Counted from the first letter of the stretch, positions 44,902 through 53,772 are shown. The stretch: 64,000 nucleotides of DNA from JAHDCJ01 sp039028895 (GCA_039028895.1 JBCCHF010000001.1:62001-126000); one strand, 5' to 3'. Notes: generated by a model not told the origin, from the letters alone. Program-made: numbers and translations.

Positions 44902-45900
44902 TTAAGAATCGTAGGCCCATGTTAGGTAAATGGAGCCCCAGGTGAATCCTCCACCGAAAGCGGTAAGGATAATTTTGTCACCTTTCTTTAATTGCGGTTC
45001 ATAATCGTGCAGACATAGAGGAAGCGTTCCGGCAGTTGTATTACCATACCGCTGAATATTAATCATTACTTTTTCCAAAGGAAAATCAAGTTGCCCCGAG
45101 ACTGATTCGATGATTCGCATATTTGCCTGATGCGGTACCAGCCAATTAATATCTTCTTTTTTCAATCCATTGCGTTTCAGGAGATCTCTTGTTACACCAG
45201 ACATCCCTCTGACTGCATTTTTAAATACATGGCGGCCTTCCTGATAAACATAATGTTCTCTAGCTTCAATAGTTTCAACGGTTGGCGGCTTTAGCGATCC
45301 TCCAGCCTTCATGTGGAGATGTTGTCGTCCACTTCCATCGCCTTTAAGAATAGCATCCTGTAAACCCAGACCTTCGGTATTGGGTTCCAGCAAAACAGCT
45401 CCTCCTCCATCTCCGAAAATTACACAGGTCGTACGGTCTGTATAATCGATAATACTCGACATCTTATCTGCACCAACTACAATTACTTTTTTGCAATACC
45501 CGGATTCAATAAATTTGGCAGCGGTGGTGTATGCAAACAAAAATCCTGAACATGCTGCCCCAAGGTCATATCCCCACGCATTAACCAGTCCGCATTTGTC
45601 ACAGATGGTATTTGCGGTGTCAGGAAAAGTCATATCCGGAGTGATGGTTGCGCAGATCAGCATGTCGATCTCTTCTGGCTTGGTTCCTGTTTTCTCAAGC
45701 AATCCTGTAACTGCTTGGTAACCAATCTCTGAAGTCCCCTTGTCTGGGTCTTTCAATAATCGTCTTTCGCTGATACCGGTTCTTGACCTGATCCATTCAT
45801 CGTTTGTTTCGACCATGGTCTCCAGTATTTGGTTGGTAAGCCGGAATTCTGGTACCCAGCCATTTACACCGGTTATAGCAGCCGTTATTTTTTGGCTCAT
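44902..45900 (-). CDS. fabH: Beta-ketoacyl-ACP synthase III
   Basis: This enzyme starts fatty acid synthesis by condensing an acyl-CoA with malonyl-ACP. The catalytic triad is seen as Cys117 in LGAACSGFLFA, His in LVPHQANMRI and Asn in RYGNTTAGT. The start region has VPEFRLTNQILE and RTGISERR. At 332 residues the length is typical. It lies upstream of efp and the acc genes on the same strand, a conserved Bacteroidota cluster. Confidence 0.96.
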   Translation of the reverse strand: MSQKITAAITGVNGWVPEFRLTNQILETMVETNDEWIRSRTGISERRLLKDPDKGTSEIGYQAVTGLLEKTGTKPEEIDMLICATITPDMTFPDTANTICDKCGLVNAWGYDLGAACSGFLFAYTTAAKFIESGYCKKVIVVGADKMSSIIDYTDRTTCVIFGDGGGAVLLEPNTEGLGLQDAILKGDGSGRQHLHMKAGGSLKPPTVETIEAREHYVYQEGRHVFKNAVRGMSGVTRDLLKRNGLKKEDINWLVPHQANMRIIESVSGQLDFPLEKVMINIQRYGNTTAGTLPLCLHDYEPQLKKGDKIILTAFGGGFTWGSIYLTWAYDS

Positions 45901-46030
45901 ATCGAGGTGATTGTGTTCCTATTTAGTCTATTTTGATTACCCTGTGGGGGATTTTATAAACGGATGCCAAGGTATGAAAAATGGCGGATACTGGGAAGCT
46001 GTTACCCCTTTTATCTACAGAATAAAGGTA

Positions 46031-46519
46031 TTATTCATTAATCATTGCCTCCCCAAGCATGTGGAATAGTTCTTCCACATTTTCACCGGTTTTGGCTGAG
46101 GTAATGACTACATCCTTTACTGAAATTTCAGCTAATAACTCATCAATTTGTTGCTGTGTAACCAGGTCTTTTTTGTTACCCACTACTTTGACCTCTACAT
46201 CAGGCAACAGGTCATTAAGGTAAGCAAGGTCTTCGTTAATATTGCGATAAGTTGAAGGGCGTGTCAGATCAAATACGTAAATGATGCCACTGGCGCCAAG
46301 AAAATAGGAGACGGGGACTTTGTCTTGCGATACTTCGCCGGCAATATCCCAAAGGAAAATAGTGAGATCCTGATCGTTTACTTTGATGACTTTCCGGTTT
46401 ACCTTTACACCTATGGTCGTCAGGTACTTGTCACTGAACCGACTGTAGATGAATTGGTGAAACAAAGAGGTCTTTCCGACTCCAAAGCTACCAGTAAGGA
46501 TCACCTTTTTATTAATCAT
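46031..46519 (-). CDS. Ras-superfamily small GTPase (Rab/Rup-like)
   Basis: This compact 162-residue protein is a single G domain of eukaryotic Rab/Ras type. It has the P-loop GSFGVGKTS (10-18), switch I Thr34/35 in YLTTIG, WDIAGE (57-62), NKKD (115-118) and TSAKTG (140-145). The residue after DIAG, Gln61 in Ras, is Glu62, so intrinsic hydrolysis may be slow or partner-dependent. There is no lipidation tail or membrane segment. It overlaps the 3' end of the upstream 287-aa gene by 8 bases. Prokaryotic GTPases of this kind have been grouped as MglA or Rup; this looks like a Rup-type protein. Confidence 0.88.
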   Translation of the reverse strand: MINKKVILTGSFGVGKTSLFHQFIYSRFSDKYLTTIGVKVNRKVIKVNDQDLTIFLWDIAGEVSQDKVPVSYFLGASGIIYVFDLTRPSTYRNINEDLAYLNDLLPDVEVKVVGNKKDLVTQQQIDELLAEISVKDVVITSAKTGENVEELFHMLGEAMINE

Positions 46520-47375
46520 TTTTCTCCTTTTTAAAATATTCCTCCAATTGGGCTGATAAATTATTAATGTATTCGCTGTCTAAATGTTTCGGTGCTAGCT
46601 TAATTTCTCTTTCAGCAAACTTTATCAGCTTATCTGCCATCTCTTCACGATCGGAGGTCGTTATCTCTCCCATCATAACCACTGCAATATAGTAATTATA
46701 AAAATTTTGAATGTATATTTTATAAACCCCGTACTGGATCATTTCCAATTCCTCATTACCCTGGTGTTCTTCATCTTCAATTGCATCTTCGGCAAAAGAT
46801 TTGATCGCTGTAAGCATACCACCGATCATATCCCTGTCCATCGCATGACCAGTCGAATAACTCCCCATTAATAATCCGGAGTATCGTTGAATGATATAAA
46901 TCTCTTTAAGTTCTGCCTCAAATTCGGTTGATTGACTAAGGATGATATCGCCATCCTTTATTCCAAACAATAAAGCTTTTAGTCTTCCTATAATACCTCT
47001 TCTTGAAAAGGTTTTCCTGATCTGTTCGTCAATATTTTCCCGCAGTTGTTGTAATTGCTGGGCAATTGCCTTTCTGATCAACCGCCCAAGAACCGGTGAA
47101 AGTATAGAAAGTAAAAGTTCTGGTGAATTGGTGATTTTTTGCTCGATAGCCTTATCAACCTGTTTGCCAAAGACATCAGGAAAGTTTTCCTGGATGAACT
47201 CAATTTGATCTTCGATAATAGGATCGACCTTGACCTTCAGGTTGTCTTTGTTATCCAAAATTGACCTGATGGCGTCAAACTCCTGTCGGTCATCACTTAA
47301 AAGGATTTCCCGGAGCCTTTTTAACTGGGCATCGTCATTTGTTGCTTGACTCACAATTTTCGGTTCTAAAGTCAT
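46512..47375 (-). CDS. 287-aa helical protein, probable partner of the small GTPase
   Basis: The function is unknown. The sequence has no signal peptide or membrane segment. The N-terminal half is helical and charged (LRKAIAQQLQQLRENIDEQIRK). The middle (SRRGIIGRLKALLFGIKDGDIILSQSTEFEAELKEIYIIQRYSGLLMGSY) and MIGGMLTAIKSFAEDAI recall the N-terminal region of certain cyanobacterial and planctomycete OmpA-family proteins, as I remember them. That segment looks like a small alpha/beta sensor fold comparable to roadblock or PAS proteins. It overlaps the GTPase gene by 8 bases and starts 5 bases after the coiled-coil gene. A regulator, GAP or effector role is an inference. Confidence 0.7.
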   Translation of the reverse strand: MTLEPKIVSQATNDDAQLKRLREILLSDDRQEFDAIRSILDNKDNLKVKVDPIIEDQIEFIQENFPDVFGKQVDKAIEQKITNSPELLLSILSPVLGRLIRKAIAQQLQQLRENIDEQIRKTFSRRGIIGRLKALLFGIKDGDIILSQSTEFEAELKEIYIIQRYSGLLMGSYSTGHAMDRDMIGGMLTAIKSFAEDAIEDEEHQGNEELEMIQYGVYKIYIQNFYNYYIAVVMMGEITTSDREEMADKLIKFAEREIKLAPKHLDSEYINNLSAQLEEYFKKEKND

Positions 47376-47380
47376 TTGGG

Positions 47381-47788
47381 CTATAAGTCGCCTTTTGCCA
47401 GGTTTTGGCTCAAAGAAGCAAGCATGGAAGCCAGATTCTTTTTATCGGCATCACTAACAGCATCAATTCTGTTATTCAGATTTTCAACATTATCCGAAAG
47501 GAGTTTCTCCAGTTTGGCGAATTTCTGGTTAATGGTTTTTTCAAGCGCGTCGATTCGCTTATCCATTTTTTGCTCAAGATCCTTCAAAGCACTGGACAGG
47601 CCATCTTCTGATGCACCCATGGCTTTTTTGTGATCATCAAATGCTGCTCTGAATTCAGCAATTTGCTCGCCCATAAGAATATCGCGAATAGCACTGATCC
47701 CATCTATTGCTTCAACTTCAGCTTCCTGGTTTTTGTTATTTTTGTTTTTCATCAGACCTTGATTGGTTTGTAATATTAGACTACTCAT
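47381..47788 (-). CDS. Coiled-coil protein, first gene of the small-GTPase operon
   Basis: This 135-residue soluble protein is dominated by a heptad-rich coiled coil (about residues 60-125; LEQKMDKRIDALEKTINQ, KLEKLLSDNVENLNNR). It is preceded by IRDILMGEQIAEFRAAFDDHKK. No known domain is recognised. An alternative start is the second ATG (47752). A TATTTTTG -7 element lies 28 bases upstream (47816-47823, minus). It is probably the scaffold or oligomeriser of the three-protein module; this is inferred from gene order only. Confidence 0.7.
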   Translation of the reverse strand: MSSLILQTNQGLMKNKNNKNQEAEVEAIDGISAIRDILMGEQIAEFRAAFDDHKKAMGASEDGLSSALKDLEQKMDKRIDALEKTINQKFAKLEKLLSDNVENLNNRIDAVSDADKKNLASMLASLSQNLAKGDL

Positions 47789-47815
47789 TACCTAAGGGTA
47801 AATTAGCTCTATCTT

Positions 47816-47823
47816 CAAAAATA
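47816..47823 (-). promoter_or_regulatory. Candidate -7 element (TATTTTTG) for the small-GTPase operon
   Basis: TATTTTTG on the minus strand, upstream of the coiled-coil gene, matches TAnnTTTG. A -33 TTTG at the usual distance is absent. The A+T-rich setting makes chance matches likely. Confidence 0.3.
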
Positions 47824-47901
47824 GCTGTATTTTTTATAAGTATCCACTGTTTTTCAGACCGATATCTGGCTAAATTGCCAAAAAATCAGGCGTTTTTTAA
47901 T

Positions 47902-49212
47902 ATGCTCCACATTTTTTCTTCTACAATTACGAATCGCCTGAAATACAGTTTCGACCTGGTTTTTAATACCATATTGCGGGTTCCTTACGCGCTTATAACC
48001 GATTTATCCGAATTCGAAGCTACACTTGGCCCTAAATTAGCGTATCACAAAAGCCCTGTTCCAGACTGTCTCTTTGTCCCAGCTACCGGGATTTTGTTTG
48101 AAACAGATATTCGTCAACAGGATCTCTCAATTATTGACGTTGAAGGACAACCGGCCTTTTTTGGTTATGATCATCCTGAAGCATCAATACCCTTTGACCT
48201 ATTTGGTCTCGTTTTTTATCTCACAAGTCGTTATGAAGAATACCTCCCGACCAAGCGAGATGAACATGATCGATATCCGGCCAGTCAAAGCCTGGCATAC
48301 CAGGGCAATTTCCTGGAATTACCTTTAGTCAACATTCATGTCCGACTTCTGAGGGCCAAACTGAATATACGATATCCTGACCTTGAGGTTGGTTCCTCTG
48401 ATTTCAGATTTCAACCTACCTTTGACATTGATTATGCCTGGACCTACAAACACAAAGGTTTGGCCAGAACCATCGGGGCAACCTTGCGCGATATGCTCTC
48501 AGGAAATCTGAAATCTGTAAAAGGCAGGATTTCTACCTTAACCGGAAATCAAAAAGATCCTTTCGAAACTTATGAAACCATTTTCAATTGGCATCTTGGT
48601 TTACCCCAATTGCCCATCTTCTTTTTCCTGGTCGGAAAATATGGAAAATACGATAAAAACATTTCCCCTGATATCTTGTCTTTTCGGGAACTCATAAAAG
48701 GCATAAGCCAGAAGTATCCAATTGGCCTTCATCCATCTTATGGATCACATATTAATAAAAATCATTTAATTAAGGAACAGGAGACGCTATCCAGTGTGAC
48801 TAACAACCAGATAAAAATGAGTCGCCAACATTTTCTGAAGTTCAGATTACCTGAAACTTATCGTCAGCTCGAATCCATTGGGATTACCCATGAATATTCT
48901 ATGGGATATGCAGAAACCGTTGGTTTTCGTGCTTCAATTGCCACGCCCTTTAAATGGTTTGATCTTGACAATAATCGGGTTTCAGAAATGACGATCCATC
49001 CTTTTCAGGTGATGGATGTTACACTCAACCAGTATATGGAGTTATCTCCAAAAGCAGCAATCAAAAAAATACACGACCTTGTGACCACTACCAGAAATGT
49101 GGGTGGTGAATTTTGTTCGCTATGGCATAATAATTCTCTATGTTTTGAAGGCCCCTGGAAAGGATGGGACAATGTTTATCCAGAACTTATTAACGCCTGC
49201 ATGGTTGAATAG
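47902..49212 (+). CDS. Polysaccharide deacetylase-like family protein
   Basis: This protein of about 436 residues starts at MLHIFSS. An ATG 65 codons upstream overlaps the divergent operon and is not coding-like. The N-terminal part (YSFDLVFNTILRVPYALITD, PFDLFGLVFYLTSRYEEYLP) and the central FDIDYAWTYKHKG, IGLHPSYGSH and HNNSLC segments match a Bacteroidota group annotated as polysaccharide deacetylase / DUF7033 proteins. A metal-binding Asp in FDIDYAW, His in GLHPSY and a late His in SLWHNN may form the active site. It probably acts on an envelope polysaccharide and is coupled to the next gene (3-base gap). Confidence 0.75.
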   Translation: MLHIFSSTITNRLKYSFDLVFNTILRVPYALITDLSEFEATLGPKLAYHKSPVPDCLFVPATGILFETDIRQQDLSIIDVEGQPAFFGYDHPEASIPFDLFGLVFYLTSRYEEYLPTKRDEHDRYPASQSLAYQGNFLELPLVNIHVRLLRAKLNIRYPDLEVGSSDFRFQPTFDIDYAWTYKHKGLARTIGATLRDMLSGNLKSVKGRISTLTGNQKDPFETYETIFNWHLGLPQLPIFFFLVGKYGKYDKNISPDILSFRELIKGISQKYPIGLHPSYGSHINKNHLIKEQETLSSVTNNQIKMSRQHFLKFRLPETYRQLESIGITHEYSMGYAETVGFRASIATPFKWFDLDNNRVSEMTIHPFQVMDVTLNQYMELSPKAAIKKIHDLVTTTRNVGGEFCSLWHNNSLCFEGPWKGWDNVYPELINACMVE

Positions 49213-49215
49213 GCA

Positions 49216-50142
49216 ATGAAAATCCGGTATTTAAACAGAGAAGAGATTGACAACCTGAAATGGGACAGCTGTATACATTACGCGCTGAACGGTAACATTT
49301 ATGGGTATACCTGGTATCTCGACAATTCCTGTGAGTATTGGGGAGGATTAGTAGAAGGCGATTATGAGTCGGTTTTTCCATTGATATGGAATAAAAAGTT
49401 TTTCGGACTACCACAACTTTATCAACCTTACTTTTGCCAGCAGTTGGGTGTTTACTCAGTTAATTTCTTGTCGAAAGGCAGGTTAAAGCAATTCTATGAT
49501 GCCATTCCTGAAAGATTCCGATACATCAATATTCAGATCAATGAATCCAATATGCTCGGTGAAAATTGGGGGTTTAATGTAATGGAACGATCCAATTATC
49601 TTTTACCACTCAATAAAAGTTATGAGGAACTCCATGCTGGTTATTCTACCAATCTTAAACGAAGTCTGAAGAAAGTTCCCAGGGAAGAATTACATGTCAC
49701 CCAATCCATTAAACCCGAAGCATTAGTTGACCTTTACAGAAAGTACCAGGGACCAAAGATTTCAGCAGCGAATGAAGCCGTTTTTCATATGGCACACCGG
49801 ATCATTTATAATGCCTTACACCGAGGCCTTGGTTTCCTTTCCGGAATAGAAAACAAAAATGGAGAATTAATCACCGGTGGTTTTTTCCTGTCTAGTCATA
49901 GCAGAATCGTAAATCTGATACCGGCCACTTCGCCCGAAGGTCGGGAAGTTAACGGTATGCATTATTTGCTAGACATCATCATTATGTCAAATGCGGGGAG
50001 ACCAGTTGTACTCGATTTTGAAGGGTCTTCAGTGCCTTCTATAGCCCGGTTTTTCAAAAGTTTTGGTTCGGAAGATTATCCTTATTTCCAGATTATCAGA
50101 AATAATTTGCCGTTCTACCTTAAATGGATAAAACCAAGTTAG
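49216..50142 (+). CDS. FemAB/GNAT-like acyltransferase-fold protein
   Basis: This 308-residue protein of uncertain function begins MKIRYLNREEIDNLKWDSCI. The segments GNIYGYTWYLDNSCEYWGGLVEGDY, ESVFPLIWNKKFFGLPQLYQPYF, and the C-terminal HYLLDIIIMSNAGRPVVLDFEGSSVPSIARFFKSFG resemble FemAB/GNAT proteins that add amino-acyl or acyl groups to envelope polymers. The basic segment YSTNLKRSLKK is also seen in that family. It starts 3 bases after the deacetylase-like gene, so the two likely act on the same glycan. Confidence 0.7.
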   Translation: MKIRYLNREEIDNLKWDSCIHYALNGNIYGYTWYLDNSCEYWGGLVEGDYESVFPLIWNKKFFGLPQLYQPYFCQQLGVYSVNFLSKGRLKQFYDAIPERFRYINIQINESNMLGENWGFNVMERSNYLLPLNKSYEELHAGYSTNLKRSLKKVPREELHVTQSIKPEALVDLYRKYQGPKISAANEAVFHMAHRIIYNALHRGLGFLSGIENKNGELITGGFFLSSHSRIVNLIPATSPEGREVNGMHYLLDIIIMSNAGRPVVLDFEGSSVPSIARFFKSFGSEDYPYFQIIRNNLPFYLKWIKPS

Positions 50143-50222
50143 AACGCGAAATTTTAACTACATTTATACCATTGGATTTGTACGGCCTCCAGGATTGCAT
50201 CATCACTTACAGACACTAAACT

Positions 50223-50873
50223 ATGCTCGTCAATTTAAGCAAGGAACCATCTATTGCTAATTACTTTATCGCTGAGCTTCGCGATAATGTTATCCAAAAA
50301 GACAAGATGCGGTTCAGACGCAACCTTGAGCGATTAGGAGAAGTCATAGCCTACAAGATCAGTAAGACTTTCGAATACGCGAAAAAGGAAGTTGAGACAC
50401 CCTTGGGGATTGCCGAAGTCGATGTACCACAAAATCAGGTTGTACTGGCCACAATACTCAGAGCAGGTATTCCGCTTCATGCTGGATTTATGAACTATTT
50501 TGACAGGGCTGAAAATGCTTTTGTTTCTGCTTACCGCAAACATCATAAAGACGGCACCTTCGAAATCAACCTGGAATACATCTCTTGTCCGCCTCTGGAA
50601 GGAAAAACCTTGATCATTGCTGACCCACTCCTTGCTACCGGAGCTTCTTTGGTTGTTTCCGTAAAGGAATTACTCGAAAATGGTCAACCAGAGTCTATCC
50701 ACGTAGCTACTGCCATTGCTGCCAGTCCAGGCATTCAGCATGTCCAGCGTAATATCCCAAATGTCAATATCTGGACAGGCGCTATTGACGAAGAGTTAAC
50801 CGCAAAATCTTATATCGTCCCCGGTCTTGGTGATGCTGGAGATCTGGCCTTTGGAGAGAAATTGCAGGATTAG
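50223..50873 (+). CDS. upp: Uracil phosphoribosyltransferase
   Basis: This pyrimidine salvage enzyme converts uracil and PRPP to UMP. The PRPP loop is IIADPLLATGASLVV. RRNLERLGEVIAYKIS and ATILRAGIPLHAGFMNYFD are conserved, and the uracil-binding C-terminal stretch is YIVPGLGDAGDLAFG. At 216 residues the length is typical. It stands alone and is followed by a terminator about 95 bases on. Confidence 0.94.
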   Translation: MLVNLSKEPSIANYFIAELRDNVIQKDKMRFRRNLERLGEVIAYKISKTFEYAKKEVETPLGIAEVDVPQNQVVLATILRAGIPLHAGFMNYFDRAENAFVSAYRKHHKDGTFEINLEYISCPPLEGKTLIIADPLLATGASLVVSVKELLENGQPESIHVATAIAASPGIQHVQRNIPNVNIWTGAIDEELTAKSYIVPGLGDAGDLAFGEKLQD

Positions 50874-50968
50874 GATCTCAAATTTTCCTGGTCATCATTA
50901 TAATAACACCTACTTACTGGCCATTTAACCTCATGATTTAATAGTAAATCTCCTAACAGGGTCTTCTG

Positions 50969-51000
50969 AAAGGTCTACCGTTTGGACACCTTTTTTTGTT
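50969..51000 (+). terminator. Probable terminator downstream of upp
   Basis: AAAGGT and ACCTTT form a short stem around a 13-base loop, with TTTTTTTG following. It ends the upp transcript before the A+T-rich stretch. Confidence 0.6.
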
Positions 51001-51035
51001 TTTAGGCAAACGCATTGACTTGAAAACTTGAAAAC

Positions 51036-51431
51036 ATGAAAACTTTATTCACTCATTCCTATTGGTTTTGGATAATTTCCAAAATCATCCTTGCCATACT
51101 CTTATTAATAAGCACGATAAGTATTTTAGGTATGGAACGACTTAAAACTGATGAATTATTGATTAATACTGTGGGGCTGATTGAGGCGGTGTTATTAATT
51201 ATTACCCTATTTTATGATTTTTCTTCCGGTTCTAAATCTGAAATCTTGAAAATTTTAACCGGATCCATCTTAATCGTTTTTGGAATAGGTCTTTTTGTCA
51301 TTTTATTGACTGTACTAAAAGATGAAAGAAGTAGTATATATTTTTTGGGTTACCCTTTTGCTATTTGGATGATTATGATTGGCATATTTGAAGTATTAAG
51401 AATCCAAAAACCAAACACCAAAAATGGCTAA
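51036..51431 (+). CDS. Small membrane protein of unknown function
   Basis: This 131-residue protein is not recognised. Four hydrophobic segments (about residues 10-32, 43-62, 68-94, 104-122) leave little soluble sequence, and the C terminus is basic and polar (RIQKPNTKNG). The codon use is A+T-rich, unlike the housekeeping genes around it. It is followed by an overlapping short frame and then by a T9SS cargo protein. Confidence 0.6.
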   Translation: MKTLFTHSYWFWIISKIILAILLLISTISILGMERLKTDELLINTVGLIEAVLLIITLFYDFSSGSKSEILKILTGSILIVFGIGLFVILLTVLKDERSSIYFLGYPFAIWMIMIGIFEVLRIQKPNTKNG

Positions 51432-51531
51432 AACTGAAAAAATAATTAAAGCAGCTGGGTTGAACTTAAACAAATATCAACCATATTTTTCAAATACAAA
51501 TTCTGTAGGATGCCAAAGAAAATTGCTTTAG
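51424..51531 (+). CDS. Possible 35-residue overlapping ORF
   Basis: An ATG at 51424 overlaps the end of the membrane protein gene by 8 bases and opens 35 codons (MAKTEKIIKAAG... NSVGCQRKLL). It ends 22 bases inside the next gene. It may be a translational-coupling leader or chance; nothing in it is recognisable. Confidence 0.2.
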   Translation: MAKTEKIIKAAGLNLNKYQPYFSNTNSVGCQRKLL

Positions 51532-52655
51532 TTGTTACAGCATTATTAATTGCTGCTTCAGGAAATGCCCAACATTTGACACTTGTTGATTCTATTTTAA
51601 ATAATCAGGTCAATTTATTAACGGTAAAAGATGATTTGGATGCCTCTGATCTTTGGACCGACTCTGACATTAATAATTCATTAAATAATAATCTTTTTCC
51701 ATGGTGCGAAGCAGACTCCGAAATTATCGTTCAAATTGGAGATTCACTTTATGTATATAACTTCGACACTGAAAGTTTAAGTTTTATTACGAAAGAAATA
51801 CATGGAATCGCAAGTTCGTTCGGATATTTAAAAAGCAATCAACCTAAAATCGTATCAAGTGCCTATTGGGACAGTATATATTATTTTATTGAATCAAATT
51901 GGACATACTCCGATTATACAGCTAACAGTAGTTTTGATTTGATTCACATTGCGTGTGGAGTTCAATCTACGTATTTGATGGGATCTAATCTATGGTATTT
52001 CAACGGCAGTAATAGTTTATCATTAATACGAAGCAATATAAACTATTCTGTTGCTGATTTAGTAGTTGACGAAAAAGAATATGCATGGGTCATAACCAGA
52101 ACAACCTGGCCCATAGCAGACACTTTAAGGATTATAGACAGCCTGGGGACAAGTATTTGTGATATACCCTTTGCAGAACCGATCAACACACTCAATGGAT
52201 ACGGAATGGTTATTAGAAATGGTAAGGTAATGGTTGGCTTTGGCCCTAATAATCCGAATTATCCCAATTCCATTGTCCCATTAGAAATAAACAGCGAAGA
52301 TAATGTGGTTTCTTTTGGAGATCCAATTCTAATGAATAGTGAATTCATTCTCGACCTGGCTGGCTGTTCCAAAGGAATAAATCAACCAAATTGTACTATT
52401 ACAAGTTTAGAGGAATTTGGAGATAAGCCGGAAATAGAAATTTTTCCTAATCCTTTCCAGAATAAATTAAGCGTAAAAGGAGAAAAAGTAACTTCAATCA
52501 AAGTTTTAGATATTCTTGGAAAAGTTTGTCTTCATATAAAAAACGATCAGCCAGTTATAGAAATAGATACTACTTCCTATCCAAAAGGGATTTACTTAAT
52601 CTCAATAGAATTTGATAGTAAGATTGTTCAGAATAAGTTGATAATTAAAAATTGA
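51510..52655 (+). CDS. Secreted protein with T9SS type A sorting domain
   Basis: This 381-residue exported protein has a signal peptide (about 1-20, ASGNAQ) and a middle region (20-305) of unknown fold, rich in Ser, Asn, Trp and aromatic residues with beta-strand character. It may be a propeller-type fold. The C-terminal type A T9SS signal is clear: EIFPNPFQNKLSVKG, then IKVLDILGKV and YPKGIYLISIEFD. It would be exported across the outer membrane and anchored or released. A+T-rich like its neighbours. Confidence 0.8.
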   Translation: MPKKIALVVTALLIAASGNAQHLTLVDSILNNQVNLLTVKDDLDASDLWTDSDINNSLNNNLFPWCEADSEIIVQIGDSLYVYNFDTESLSFITKEIHGIASSFGYLKSNQPKIVSSAYWDSIYYFIESNWTYSDYTANSSFDLIHIACGVQSTYLMGSNLWYFNGSNSLSLIRSNINYSVADLVVDEKEYAWVITRTTWPIADTLRIIDSLGTSICDIPFAEPINTLNGYGMVIRNGKVMVGFGPNNPNYPNSIVPLEINSEDNVVSFGDPILMNSEFILDLAGCSKGINQPNCTITSLEEFGDKPEIEIFPNPFQNKLSVKGEKVTSIKVLDILGKVCLHIKNDQPVIEIDTTSYPKGIYLISIEFDSKIVQNKLIIKN

Positions 52656-52965
52656 CATTTTATATAATGCTGTACTTTCAACTTACTGTTCTCCATAATA
52701 AAATATCGGTAAGCTTTTGATTGAAGTGACTTCCTGCAGTAAACTTAACAGCACCATTAGAGATCAATGGCCGCACAGACATATACCCTGCCACAATAAT
52801 AAATTGAAAAAATTGATCTTTAGAAAGAAGATATAATATATAGGCCATGCTGGTCATGTCTACTAAACGATACTATTCCAGATACATCTGGTTTAAAGCT
52901 ATATTTGCCCAACCTGCCTTGCCAAAGAAAAATTAGGACGCAAGAAGAATAATGCCAATATTAAA
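52656..52965. other. 310-base intergenic stretch
   Basis: No confident gene. The minus strand carries a 59-codon frame (52857-52678) starting MTSMAYILYLL and ending LLWRTVS, with no recognisable family. There is no clear terminator for the preceding gene and no consensus promoter for the following one. Confidence 0.4.
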
Positions 52966-53772
52966 TTGACGACAAAAATATATTTATACTCCATTATCAT
53001 AGTATCAATCTTTGTCTTTGCATGTAAAGATTTTGATTTAGACGAAATACAAGATGAAACACAATACCTAAGACTTAATAGTACTACTCAACTTGGTCAT
53101 GTTGAAACCGGATTTTATTTCGAATATGACTCATCCGGACACTTATCTTCCTTCAAAAGAGCTTTTGAAGACGAATATACTATTCAGAAGGAGGTGATTA
53201 CTAATGAAGATGGTTACGTTGAAAGCATAGTGGATTGTCCAATTAATTCAAATGCTACCGGGCCGGCTACTGACACTTCATTGGTGATTTATGAAGGAAG
53301 CCTGATTAAGAAAATTACATACGTTAATCAGTATGGTTACCCAAATTACTTTGAGTTCACCTATGATAGTGATAACCGGATCAAAACCCTAAGACATATC
53401 ACTGGTGCTTTTGGTGAAAATGCTTTTAAAGAATATGCATTTACTTACACTGGGAATAATGTCACGCGTATTGATGAACACAGAAATAATGATGGGGTTA
53501 TTTCACAAGAAATATATACTTTGCTTAAATATGATAATAACCCTAATCCATATATATTACTTGATGAAAAGTACTATCCGTTTTTATTGGACTGGATTAG
53601 GCATTATCCAATAAGTGAAAATAATGTAATTGAGGTTAAACGACAATTCCTGGGGGAAGATGAACCCCAATTTGGTTCAATCAAAAACTACATTTACGGA
53701 GCAGGTGGCTATCCGGAAACAAGTTACCTACTTGATCCTGAAATCATTGATATACTTTATAGTTATGAATAA
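52966..53772 (+). CDS. Lipoprotein with YD/RHS-like beta repeats, TTG start
   Basis: This lipoprotein of 268 residues has a signal peptide ending FVFACKD (lipobox Cys near residue 20). The mature part has segments like FEYDSSGHLSSFKRA and FTYDSDNRIKTLRHI, resembling the YD-type repeats of Bacteroidota RHS-like/DUF4595 lipoproteins. The only start that keeps the signal peptide is a TTG; no in-frame ATG or GTG is near. Either TTG is used or the original start was lost. The function is unknown, and the gene is A+T-rich. Confidence 0.65.
   Translation: MTTKIYLYSIIIVSIFVFACKDFDLDEIQDETQYLRLNSTTQLGHVETGFYFEYDSSGHLSSFKRAFEDEYTIQKEVITNEDGYVESIVDCPINSNATGPATDTSLVIYEGSLIKKITYVNQYGYPNYFEFTYDSDNRIKTLRHITGAFGENAFKEYAFTYTGNNVTRIDEHRNNDGVISQEIYTLLKYDNNPNPYILLDEKYYPFLLDWIRHYPISENNVIEVKRQFLGEDEPQFGSIKNYIYGAGGYPETSYLLDPEIIDILYSYE

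Noticed and set aside
47707..47901. N-terminal extension of the deacetylase-like gene (65 extra codons)
   Set aside because: It overlaps the divergent coiled-coil gene, has no family similarity, and the ATG at 47902 gives a normal protein start.
52678..52857. 59-codon minus-strand frame in the intergenic gap
   Set aside because: No family, promoter or start signal supports it; recorded only under the intergenic entry.
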